The notes below the pieces were generated by a model, which worked only from the letters and a program-made list of their open reading frames with translations, ran no database searches and was not told the DNA's origin. The position numbers were made by a program, and so were the translations under genes. From CAYRXM01 sp964449465 (lineage in GTDB: Bacteria; Chloroflexota; Anaerolineae; JAFGEY01), in NCBI GenBank assembly GCA_964449465.1, contig CAYVBK010000024.1, positions 13,243 to 77,242 of the forward strand: 64,000 bases of DNA. Direction: 5' to 3'. Numbering within the stretch: position 1 is the stretch's first letter; the number at the start of each line of letters is the position of its first letter. Of this stretch, positions 48,927 to 57,457 are shown one piece after another.

Positions 48927-50852
48927 ATGAGAGTATATCGTTTGTGGGTACCGGGCCTGCTGGCGGTGGCACTGGTGAGTCTATCCATTCTGTGGATTGT
49001 CGGTACGCCGATTTGGGCAAATGGCGACCCGGTCGTTCGGTCTGCGATCATTTCGGCCAGCCTGCCTGTTTCCGACACGCTGCCGGGAGCGGCGCTGAGC
49101 CGCACGGTGTATTTTGACCCCGACCACTCTGGCCTGATCACGGTAACGCTAGAGATCAGCGGCACGCCGACGCTAACCTTGACCGCCGCGGCCGCTTTTG
49201 CTCAGCCGCAGCGGGTTTATACCTCAACCATTTCACCCTGGACGGCAACTATCACCTACAGCGTGGCCGCCGGCGCAAGCGGCCAGGCGGTGGGCTATAC
49301 GCTGGTCAACACCCACGCGCACACCACCACATTGACCCTGTCATTTGTTGCCGACGCCGCTTTGCCGCAGGTGACTATGAGCGCGCCGGTCAGCGGCACG
49401 GTGTTCAATGCGGTGTCGCCAACCCTTGTTTCGGTGTCGGGCGCGGCCTCTGACCTGGGCGCCGGGCTGCAGGGCGTGTCGCTGACGGCAGACGGCGGTC
49501 TCACCTGGGCGCAGGCTGTGGGGCTGAAAGATTGGTCGTGGGACTGGGCTGTGCCGGCCGGCCAGGATTACAAAGCGTTCACCCTCACGGCGCGGGGGGC
49601 CGATTGGCTCGGTCACGAAGGACGGGATTGGGCGCGGGTGTGGGTGGACAATGTGCTGCCGTCCAATCCGGCTCTGGTGACGACGACCAACGGCATCCGC
49701 GCGGGCGCGTGGATTTCGGCCTCGACCATTCCGGTGGGCTGGTCGGCCGTATCCGATGGCAGCGGGGTGCGTTACGAGTACATCTGGTCGCAAAACAGCA
49801 CATGGAACGGCAGCGGCGGGCAGTCTACCACCGGCACATCGGCTGTTGGCGCGAGCCTGCCGCAGGGCGACAACTGGTTTCACCTGCGCACGCGCGACGG
49901 CGCGGGCAACCCGGCCGCCGCAATCGTCCATCTGGGGCTGTTCAAGGTGGATACGGTTGCGCCGACGGCGATGATCACCGCCCCGGCCGTCGTCCAACCC
50001 GGCCAGGGCATCCCGGTGGCATGGTCGGCCCAGGATGAGCGGTCGGGCCTGGCGGTGCGCCGAATCGAGTACAAAAAAGGCGATGGGGCGTGGCAGACCT
50101 GGCTGTCAAATGTGCCGGCGGTGGGGCAGGGGACGTTTGTCACCGTGACGGCCAACTCGACCTATACCTTTCGCCTGGTGGTTCAGGACAATGCCGGCAA
50201 CCCGGCCCAAGACCAGGCCGTCACGCGAGTGACCTGGTTCGATGTTTATTTACCCATTACGCTGCGCAATTATGCACCGTTTTGCAACGGCAATTTTGAT
50301 CAAGGCTGGACATGCTGGCAGCATGATGGTTTGTTCAAGCAGGCCATCACCTCGGCCCAGGCGTGGAGTGGCGGTGATAGCCAGATGGTGCTGCTGGGCG
50401 ATTCATCGTATAACAATACCGGCGGCGTGCCGGTAGGCCATGGCCGCGTGTGGCAGACTTTTAATGTGCCAGACATGGATGATGCGCATTTGACCTTGCG
50501 GTACCGCATCTATACCCATGATCTGGTCTGGTCAGACAAGTACCAAAGGTTTTACGATTCGTTTGAAATTCATATCAACACGATGGGAAGTGATGCTCAA
50601 CGAAACACGCTGTGCCGTGCTGGACTGGGCAATCCGTCGGTTACCGCCGCCGGCGGTCTGGTTTTTTGTAATGGCAACCCGGCCAATCCCAGCCAGACCG
50701 GGCCAGCCAAAGACCTGGGTTGGCGGCAGGTGACGTTGGATTTGAGCGCGTTCAAGGGGCAGACGATCACTTTGTATGTGGCGGTGTTTAATCGCGTGGA
50801 TGGGTGGTATAACACGTGGGCCTATGTGGATGATGTCGTGTTGTACAAATAG
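48927..50852 (+). CDS. Secreted multi-Ig-like surface protein with C-terminal jelly-roll domain
   Basis: 641 residues from 48927 (TGGAGGAGCG upstream). Signal peptide (1-~32), then repeated beta-sandwich domains (~35-440) with Ig-like SLTADGGLTWAQAVGL and RRIEYKKGDGAWQTWL blocks. The motif VYLPITLRNYAPF (~443-455) is frequent in Chloroflexota surface proteins. The C-terminal ~190 residues form a jelly-roll domain (CNGNFDQGWTCWQHDG ... YVDDVVLYK) like those in the 24923-27196 protein. No sorting signal or dockerin. It may be a secreted component or substrate of the adjacent system; direct evidence is lacking. Confidence 0.75.
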   Translation: MRVYRLWVPGLLAVALVSLSILWIVGTPIWANGDPVVRSAIISASLPVSDTLPGAALSRTVYFDPDHSGLITVTLEISGTPTLTLTAAAAFAQPQRVYTSTISPWTATITYSVAAGASGQAVGYTLVNTHAHTTTLTLSFVADAALPQVTMSAPVSGTVFNAVSPTLVSVSGAASDLGAGLQGVSLTADGGLTWAQAVGLKDWSWDWAVPAGQDYKAFTLTARGADWLGHEGRDWARVWVDNVLPSNPALVTTTNGIRAGAWISASTIPVGWSAVSDGSGVRYEYIWSQNSTWNGSGGQSTTGTSAVGASLPQGDNWFHLRTRDGAGNPAAAIVHLGLFKVDTVAPTAMITAPAVVQPGQGIPVAWSAQDERSGLAVRRIEYKKGDGAWQTWLSNVPAVGQGTFVTVTANSTYTFRLVVQDNAGNPAQDQAVTRVTWFDVYLPITLRNYAPFCNGNFDQGWTCWQHDGLFKQAITSAQAWSGGDSQMVLLGDSSYNNTGGVPVGHGRVWQTFNVPDMDDAHLTLRYRIYTHDLVWSDKYQRFYDSFEIHINTMGSDAQRNTLCRAGLGNPSVTAAGGLVFCNGNPANPSQTGPAKDLGWRQVTLDLSAFKGQTITLYVAVFNRVDGWYNTWAYVDDVVLYK

Positions 50853-50862
50853 CTACCAGACA

Positions 50863-50906
50863 TGCCCGTCACCTGAAGCGAATCGCAGATTCGCCAGTGA
50901 CGGGCA
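50863..50906. repeat. Nested inverted repeat between convergent genes
   Basis: TGCCCGTCAC/GTGACGGGCA (50863-50872 with 50897-50906) encloses a second hairpin CGAATC/GATTCG. No T-tract; it sits in the 71-base gap between the converging surface-protein and EccC genes and may block read-through. Confidence 0.5.
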
Positions 50907-50923
50907 CATCTGTGATTGGCAGT

Positions 50924-53900
50924 TTATACGGTGTCTTGCTCTTGCGCCGCGGCGATTGGGTCCGCGGCGTTTTCTGTTGTTTCAGGTTCGGCCTCTGGCG
51001 GAGCCGGCCAGACAGCGGCAATTTGTTTGACCCAACTCAAAACCATAGACGCATCCCCCAGGTATGGCGTTTGCCCTAATTCGATATTGCCGCTGCGCAC
51101 CACATAGCCGCGCCCCGGCGGCAACTCGGCGCGGGACGGCAGACGTATTCCTGTCCCCAGCGGGCCGCTGTCCTGCGCCTGGATCAGCACCCCAGAGCGG
51201 ATGCCCTGAATCTGGCGGATCAACGCATCCGAGCCGGCCGACCAGTTGAGTGGTGTGGCCGCGATGATATATATGTTGACGTCACGGCCGCTCCGCACCA
51301 GATTTTCCCACACCGCTTTACAGTCCTTGTCCCTGTCCCGGTCATTGTTGACGGCATCTATAAAATCGTTGTAATCGTCAATGAGCCACACGATGGCCGG
51401 AAATGAGCCGGGCAAAGCAGCTGGCGCGCTCAGTCCCATTGTGCCGACGTTGAGGCTAGAGGCAGCCTTGACACGCTCGGTCAATTCGGCGGCCAGCCAG
51501 GGCAGCACCTGGTCTTTGAAGGCTTGCAGATTGGGGCAATGGGCGCGAGTGTGCGGCAGACGAGACAGCGGCCCCAGGCTGTTGCGGCGCGTGCTGATGC
51601 TCACCAACTGGACCTGCTGCGGCCCATACCGCTCGGCCAGGCTCATAGCCCAGCCCAGCAGCATATTGGTCTTGCCGCCCTGTGGCGGCGCCGCGATCAA
51701 GAAATAGGGGCCGTGCCGGGCCATCTCTACCGACACAGGTTGCAGGCGCAGCGAGTCTAGCCCCAGAGGGACGGTGAGGATGGTGGGGTCGCCGACCGGT
51801 GGCGTGTCATCCAACACCTCGCGCCACGAGACCCTGTCGGGCAAGAGGCGGATCGGCGGCGGCGTGCTGCCTGACCAGGCCTGGCGCATGGCTTGGGCCA
51901 ATTTGTTCAGTTCAGGTATCTGATCGATCTCTTTGTCGGCGGCGGTGGGCATGGCCGCCTGAAATTCGAGCGGCGGCTGTTGGGCATTGTACCAGCCGCG
52001 CCCCGACGGGATTTTGGCGTCCGGGTCAATTTGAACCCGTCCGCCCAACAGATCGCGGTAATCGCGCACGTCGGCCAACTGCAAAGCCATGCGCCGCGAG
52101 ACGATGTTCAGGACTTCGGGTGGCAAATCTCCGTTTTGGTCGCCGACCAGGACGGCATGGATGCCCATCGCTCCGCCGTCGCGCAGCAGGCGGGTGTAGG
52201 TGGCTTTTTCGTCTTGAAAGCTCTCGCGAAAGGTCTTGAATCCGGTGATGACCAGCAGGATGGCCGCCGGGGCCTCGGCCGGTTTGACATCACGCAGGCG
52301 GGCCAGGCTGTCTACCTGCGCCTGCCTGCACAAGGCCTGGCGCTGATCGATCTGATCGCTCAGATAGCCGAGCAACCGCTGAATTTTTTGGTTGTCCGAC
52401 GGGCCGAAAATGCCGCCCATGTGCGGCAGGACGGCCAGAGCTTGCAAAGCCTGCCCGCCCAGTTCGACGGCATAGATGTGCAATTCATCGGGGGTGTGGG
52501 TGCGCGCCAGGCTGATCACCAGGGTGCGCAAGAGCATCTCTTTGCCTGATCCGGGGACGCCCACCACCACCAGATGGCCGTCTTGCTCGGCCAGCGGCAG
52601 GGTCAGCGGCCCTTGCTGCTGACGGGCCGGGTCGTCGGCCAGGCCGAGCATGGCGCACATCCAGGGCCGGTCGGGCAGCGACGCCACACGATGGGCGGGC
52701 GCGGCGGTAGGGATGGGGGCAGCGGCGCGGCATTGAGGACAAAATCTGGCCGTGGGGCGCATGATGGCATTACATTGCTCGCAGCGTCGCTCCTGAGCGG
52801 CGGCGCCAAACAGCCAGTCGTCCTGGCCGTTCCAACCGCCCCAACCCGCCCGCCGCAGCATGTCATCGAGGGGCAGAGTTTTGGGCAGCGGGGCCGGCCA
52901 TGGGCTGTCCAGCCTGCGCAGGTTCATGCGACGGGCGGCCTTTTCGAGTGCCTCTACCATCACCTGGATGTCGCGCGGCGCATTGTCGTCGGCCGGCTGG
53001 GGCCGGGCCTGACGCGAGTCGTACAAGACTTGCCTTTGCCCCAGCGTTGAAACGGTCTTGATGACGATGCGCTGCTCGGCCTGGAGGGCAGCTTGCTGTT
53101 TGTGTTGGTCGCGATAGCGGGCGCCCACAAAGGCCGATTGGAACAGCTCGAACACATCGTTTTCGCCGACCTGCAAATAGCCGCGACCGGGCGTGCGGGG
53201 CAGGTTGGCGGCGTCGCCGCGGTGCAGCATGTCCTGGCTTTCGCCGCGATTTTCCACTCGCAGGCAGATGCGAAAGCGGGCGTTGGCCCAGATTTGCGGT
53301 TTGACCACACCGGACGGGCTTTGGGTGGCCAGAATCAGGTGGACGCCCAGCGAGCGGCCCACGCGGGCGATGCGGATCAGGGCCTCGATGAAATCGGGAT
53401 AGTTGGTGACCAGTTCGGCAAATTCGTCAATGATCACGATCAGGCGGGGCAGCGGCTCGGTCACTTGTTTGTTGACAAATTTTTTCTGATACACTCGAAT
53501 GTCATTGACCCCGGCTTGCTGAAACAGCCGCTTGCGCCGCTCCATCTCGCCTTCCAGAGCCACCTGGGCGCGGGTGGTGAGTTGTCCGTCCAGGTCGGTG
53601 ACCAGGCCCAGCGTGTGTGGCAGGTTTTTGAAAGGGTCAAACGTGCCGCCGCCCTTGAAATCCACCAGCACAAAGCCCACCTGGTAGGGATGGTGCGTCA
53701 TGGCCAGCGACAGGATCAGCGTTTGCAGCAACTCGCTTTTGCCCGAACCGGTGGTGCCGGCCACCAGGCCGTGCGGGCCGTGGCCGGTGTGGTTGAGATC
53801 GAGGATGAGCGGCTGCCGGCCGCGTTTTTCGCCGATTTTGACCTGGAGATATTCGCCATCGCTTTGATTGTTCCACCACCGATTTGCATCGTAATCATCT

Positions 53901-55222
53901 ATTGATGCCAGCCCCAGCATGTCCAGCAGGCGCACCTGTGAGGGCATGTCCTGGTCGGATTGCAAGGATTGCACGCGCAGGGGGGCCAGGCCGCGCGCCA
54001 GCCTTTCGCTTGTGGCTGTGTCGGCCTGATCGGGCCAACAATCAAAGCTGATCCCACCTACCCCGGCCGAGGCACAGTTGAGCTGACCGGCGCCGGTCAA
54101 TCTGGCGATGGTGCTGCATCCCATCGGCACCTGATAATCCTGGTCCACCAAAAAGATGGCCGTGGCGCCCAATTGCGCCCCTCTGGTCAGCAGCAGATTG
54201 ATTGCCGGGGTGTTTTGCACCAGCCGATAATCGTCTACCAGCAGCACCAGCCAGGGCCAGGCCGGGGCGGTTTGACCCAACTCGGGGCGGGCGGCCTGGC
54301 TCTCGCGCCGATGCAGTTCTTCCAGCAGGTCGTCGAGCATGTTTTGGGTTGAGATGGGGTCGTTGGCCAGATAGCGCGGGCGCGGGTCGGCGTCGAGGGC
54401 GTGGGTGTGGGGCAGCCATTTGAGCCAGGCCCACTCGCTTTCGCGTGGTGCGCCAAATATGGCCAGCAGATGCAACTCGTCGGGCGAGTGATGGGTTACC
54501 AGGTTGCACAGAACGGCGCGGGCGATTTGGGTGCGCCGCACCAGATCGCCCGCGATGCCCAGTGAGCCGACGCGCAGGTTGACCGTGCGCGGCACGTCGG
54601 GCAGGTTTTCAAACTCTTGGGCCAGGGCATACACCGGCTCAAAGCGCGGGTCGGGCATGGGCGGGCGCGATACCTTGATTTTGACAAAAGAGGGCATGGG
54701 GCCGTGACCCACCCGCACACACAAAAAATCGGGGTCTTGAGGGCGCCGCTGCCACAGATGCGGGTCGCGGCTGACGGGCCAGCCGACCAGGATGTTCAGG
54801 TCGGGGTCGGTAAATGCCAGGATGCGCTGCTGCTCAATTTGCTGGCGTGTCAGTTCGCCACGTTTTTGCTCCAAAACCTGAGCATATTGATACTCTTTTT
54901 CCTCGTTTTCTTGCTGACGGGACTTGCGCTGCATCGAGGTGTTGATCCAGGCCATCACGCCCGAACCGACCGACATCAGGCCAAAGCTGAGGGACATGAT
55001 GATCATGGCGGTCATGTTTTGCGAACCGGCCGACGAGGTGAACAGGTTGGGCAAAAAGCGGATGCTCAGAGCCAGCAGGGCAAAAATGATCGGCATCGCC
55101 AGCATCCACTTGTTGACCTGCGGCATGGGGCTGAGGTTGGGTGGCGGCGGCAGTTCGATTTCGCCTTGCGGCAGCGATTCGATGATGCGGGGCATGCGGT
55201 TAAAGGAAAGGGTCGGGGGCAT
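50924..55222 (-). CDS. eccC: EccC/EssC-type FtsK/SpoIIIE secretion ATPase with three ATPase domains and an internal zinc ribbon
   Basis: 1432 residues, the length of fused EccCa-EccCb. Two N-terminal transmembrane helices (~38-57 and ~70-91) precede a long stalk. ATPase 1: Walker A GTTGSGKSE (~488-496) and Walker B LIVIIDEFAEL (~590-600). A CxxC...CxxC zinc ribbon (CEQCNAIMRPTARFCPQC) at ~812-830 lies between ATPases 1 and 2. ATPase 2: GVPGSGKEMLL (~885). ATPase 3: APPQGGKTNML (~1177) and IVWLIDDYNDF (~1276). It powers export of WXG100-type substrates. RBS CTAAGGAGTG. Transcribed behind gatB and a lipoprotein gene, convergent to the effector array. Zinc-ribbon insertion is unusual for EccC. 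Confidence 0.93.
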   Translation of the reverse strand: MPPTLSFNRMPRIIESLPQGEIELPPPPNLSPMPQVNKWMLAMPIIFALLALSIRFLPNLFTSSAGSQNMTAMIIMSLSFGLMSVGSGVMAWINTSMQRKSRQQENEEKEYQYAQVLEQKRGELTRQQIEQQRILAFTDPDLNILVGWPVSRDPHLWQRRPQDPDFLCVRVGHGPMPSFVKIKVSRPPMPDPRFEPVYALAQEFENLPDVPRTVNLRVGSLGIAGDLVRRTQIARAVLCNLVTHHSPDELHLLAIFGAPRESEWAWLKWLPHTHALDADPRPRYLANDPISTQNMLDDLLEELHRRESQAARPELGQTAPAWPWLVLLVDDYRLVQNTPAINLLLTRGAQLGATAIFLVDQDYQVPMGCSTIARLTGAGQLNCASAGVGGISFDCWPDQADTATSERLARGLAPLRVQSLQSDQDMPSQVRLLDMLGLASIDDYDANRWWNNQSDGEYLQVKIGEKRGRQPLILDLNHTGHGPHGLVAGTTGSGKSELLQTLILSLAMTHHPYQVGFVLVDFKGGGTFDPFKNLPHTLGLVTDLDGQLTTRAQVALEGEMERRKRLFQQAGVNDIRVYQKKFVNKQVTEPLPRLIVIIDEFAELVTNYPDFIEALIRIARVGRSLGVHLILATQSPSGVVKPQIWANARFRICLRVENRGESQDMLHRGDAANLPRTPGRGYLQVGENDVFELFQSAFVGARYRDQHKQQAALQAEQRIVIKTVSTLGQRQVLYDSRQARPQPADDNAPRDIQVMVEALEKAARRMNLRRLDSPWPAPLPKTLPLDDMLRRAGWGGWNGQDDWLFGAAAQERRCEQCNAIMRPTARFCPQCRAAAPIPTAAPAHRVASLPDRPWMCAMLGLADDPARQQQGPLTLPLAEQDGHLVVVGVPGSGKEMLLRTLVISLARTHTPDELHIYAVELGGQALQALAVLPHMGGIFGPSDNQKIQRLLGYLSDQIDQRQALCRQAQVDSLARLRDVKPAEAPAAILLVITGFKTFRESFQDEKATYTRLLRDGGAMGIHAVLVGDQNGDLPPEVLNIVSRRMALQLADVRDYRDLLGGRVQIDPDAKIPSGRGWYNAQQPPLEFQAAMPTAADKEIDQIPELNKLAQAMRQAWSGSTPPPIRLLPDRVSWREVLDDTPPVGDPTILTVPLGLDSLRLQPVSVEMARHGPYFLIAAPPQGGKTNMLLGWAMSLAERYGPQQVQLVSISTRRNSLGPLSRLPHTRAHCPNLQAFKDQVLPWLAAELTERVKAASSLNVGTMGLSAPAALPGSFPAIVWLIDDYNDFIDAVNNDRDRDKDCKAVWENLVRSGRDVNIYIIAATPLNWSAGSDALIRQIQGIRSGVLIQAQDSGPLGTGIRLPSRAELPPGRGYVVRSGNIELGQTPYLGDASMVLSWVKQIAAVWPAPPEAEPETTENAADPIAAAQEQDTV

Positions 55223-55233
55223 GGATGCACTCC

Positions 55234-55839
55234 TTAGCGGGAGGCGACTCGTTTGTCTACAATCTGGGCCGTTTTGAGGGCTTGTTCGTTAAAATCCGGG
55301 CCTTTCCAGCCGGTCAGCCCCACCTCGATCACGACATTTTCGCGCACAAACACATAGTGGATGGTGATCAGGTCGGGGTTGTCCTTGTTGGAGATAGTCA
55401 GCATGGTGCTCCATTCGCCCAGCCGCGCTTCGCCCTCGTTGAGCGGGCCATACTGGCTGTCATTCTTGATCTGCTCGGTTAATTGGCCTTTGTAGGTGCG
55501 ATAGGCTATCTGCGCTTCTTGGGCCGAGAGGTAACACTCCACCTGGCTGACCACGCGCGCATAGCGGGCTTTGTTGCCTTGATAAACGTGCCGATAACCC
55601 GACAACCGGGTGATGTCGGGCGTCCAGCCGGCGCCCTTGTTCAGGCGGTGCTGTTCGACCAGCGTATATTCGACGCCCAGGTCGTCCAGCGACAAGAGCA
55701 GCGGCAAAGCGTCGCGGTGACGGATGGGCGGCGTGGGCGTAGGCGGGCGGATAGCGGTGGGTTGCGGCGAGCACGCGCTCAGAACCAGCAGCCAGCCCAT
55801 CGCGACGATGGCGATATTCCATTTTTTGATCTGCTTCAT
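55234..55839 (-). CDS. Putative lipoprotein preceding EccC
   Basis: 201 residues from 55839 (GAAAGGACC upstream). Lipobox LSAC at ~20-23, a Pro-rich linker (PTAIRPPTPTPPI), then an alpha/beta domain (LLSLDDLGVEYTLVEQHRL; VFVRENVVIEVGLTGW) of no recognised family. It ends 11 bases before eccC and is probably co-transcribed; a role as an external accessory of the secretion motor is plausible but unproven. It is not the lipoprotein at 37398 duplicated. Confidence 0.75.
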   Translation of the reverse strand: MKQIKKWNIAIVAMGWLLVLSACSPQPTAIRPPTPTPPIRHRDALPLLLSLDDLGVEYTLVEQHRLNKGAGWTPDITRLSGYRHVYQGNKARYARVVSQVECYLSAQEAQIAYRTYKGQLTEQIKNDSQYGPLNEGEARLGEWSTMLTISNKDNPDLITIHYVFVRENVVIEVGLTGWKGPDFNEQALKTAQIVDKRVASR

Positions 55840-55843
55840 CGTC

Positions 55844-57301
55844 CTAGGTCCTTTCTTGACGTAAAGCATCCAGCCGTGCCTGCATCCATTCGTTCACCCG
55901 CTGCGGGTTGGCCCGCCCGCGCGAGGCGCGCATCACCTGGCCGACCAGGAAACCCTTGACGGTTTCTTTGCCCTGGAGGTATTGGTCCACCGCGTCGGGG
56001 TTGTCCTGGATGACCTGATTTACCAACGGCTCAATGTCGGCGTCGCTGCTGATCTGAGCCAGGCCGCGCGCCGCAATGATGGCCTCGGCCGATTGGCTGC
56101 TTGAAAACATTTCGATCAGCACGGTTTTGGCCGTGTTGGCATTGATCGCCCCGCGCTGAACCTGTACCAGCAGGCCGGTCAGGGCCATTGGCGTGATACA
56201 GGTCTGGGTGATGGACATGTTGGATTCGTTGAGCAGGCGGAACAGCTCGCCGGTGATCCAGTTGCAGGCCGTTTGTGCCTCGATGCCCTGTGCGGCGGCC
56301 AGGCGGGCGCAGGTCTCAAAATAGTCGGCCGTGTCGGCGTCCTGCACCAAGACCTGAGCATCTTGGGGACGGAGGCCATATTGGGCGATCAGGCGAACCT
56401 GCTTGGCGTCGGGCAGTTCGGGCATGTGGGCGCGCACGTCGGCCACATATTCCGCGCTCAGGGCCAGCGGCGGCAGGTCGGGTTCGGGGAAATAGCGGTA
56501 ATCCTCGGCGCCTTCTTTGCTGCGCTGAAAGACGGTGCAGTTTCGGGCTTCGTCCCAGCCCATGGTGACCTGCTGTACCCGTCCGCCCGATTCCAGCACC
56601 TGGGTCTGGCGGGCGATCTCGTAATCAATGGCCTGTTTGACGGCGCGGAACGAGTTGAGGTTTTTGATCTCGGTCTTGACACCGAGTTTGTTGCTGCCTA
56701 CCGGGCTGACCGAGACGTTTGGCTCGCAGCGCATAGCTCCCTTTTCCATGTCGGCGGTGCTGACGCCCAGGTAGCGCAAGATGGTGCGCAGTTGAATCAA
56801 AAACTGGCGCGCTTCTTCAGAGGTGTGAATGTCGGGGCGGGTGACAATTTCCAACAGCGGCACGCCGCTGCGGTTAAAATCTACCAGGCTAGCCGTGCCG
56901 ATGTGAAAAGTTTTGGCGGTGTCTTCTTCCAGATGAGCGCGCACAATGCCGATGCGCCGCACCTGGCCGTTTACCGGCACATCCAGCCAGCCGTTGACGC
57001 AGATGGGCAGGTCGTATTGCGAAATTTGATAGCCTTTGGGCAGGTCGGGATAGTGATAATTTTTGCGGTCAAATTTGGCAAAAGGGGCAATGTCGCTGTG
57101 CAGAGCCAGCCCCACGCGCACAGCAAACTCGACGGTGCGGGCATTGATCGTCGGCAGCACGCCCGGATAGCCCATGCACACCGGGCAGACTTGCGTATTG
57201 GGGTCGCGGCCAAAAAAGTCGGCGGCGCAAGAGCAAAACATCTTGGATGCGGTGCGCAGTTCAACATGAATTTCGATGCCTATGGTGGCCTGATAGTCCA
57301 T
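55844..57301 (-). CDS. gatB: Aspartyl/glutamyl-tRNA amidotransferase subunit B
   Basis: 485 residues, normal length. N-terminal GIEIHVELRTASKMFCSC, zinc-site CPVCMGYPGVLP, DLPKGYQISQYDLPICVNGWLDV, and GEARNC/TVFQRSKEGAEDYRYFPEPDLP. The C-terminal YqeY-like domain ends the protein (AQISSDADIEPLVNQVI). It converts Glu-tRNA(Gln) or Asp-tRNA(Asn) to the amidated form with GatA and GatC, which are elsewhere. First gene of the transcript leading to eccC: four bases before the lipoprotein gene. Confidence 0.95.
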   Translation of the reverse strand: MDYQATIGIEIHVELRTASKMFCSCAADFFGRDPNTQVCPVCMGYPGVLPTINARTVEFAVRVGLALHSDIAPFAKFDRKNYHYPDLPKGYQISQYDLPICVNGWLDVPVNGQVRRIGIVRAHLEEDTAKTFHIGTASLVDFNRSGVPLLEIVTRPDIHTSEEARQFLIQLRTILRYLGVSTADMEKGAMRCEPNVSVSPVGSNKLGVKTEIKNLNSFRAVKQAIDYEIARQTQVLESGGRVQQVTMGWDEARNCTVFQRSKEGAEDYRYFPEPDLPPLALSAEYVADVRAHMPELPDAKQVRLIAQYGLRPQDAQVLVQDADTADYFETCARLAAAQGIEAQTACNWITGELFRLLNESNMSITQTCITPMALTGLLVQVQRGAINANTAKTVLIEMFSSSQSAEAIIAARGLAQISSDADIEPLVNQVIQDNPDAVDQYLQGKETVKGFLVGQVMRASRGRANPQRVNEWMQARLDALRQERT

Positions 57302-57333
57302 CCCTTGTCTCCTCCCAGATGAGTTTGTGTTTG

Positions 57334-57362
57334 ATTATATCACAAGGGGCGTTTCTGGTAAA
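57334..57362 (-). promoter_or_regulatory. Extended -10 promoter of gatB
   Basis: Minus strand TGATATAAT (57342-57334), an extended -10, with TTTACC 17 bases upstream (57362-57357). About 30 bases from the gatB start. Confidence 0.65.
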
Positions 57363-57457
57363 TTGCGATGGAATGGTAAGGGGAGAGCAGGTTATGCCTT
57401 TGGTACGTTTTCAGGTATAATACGGCGCATTTATTGTCCTTTGAGAGGGAGGAAAGA

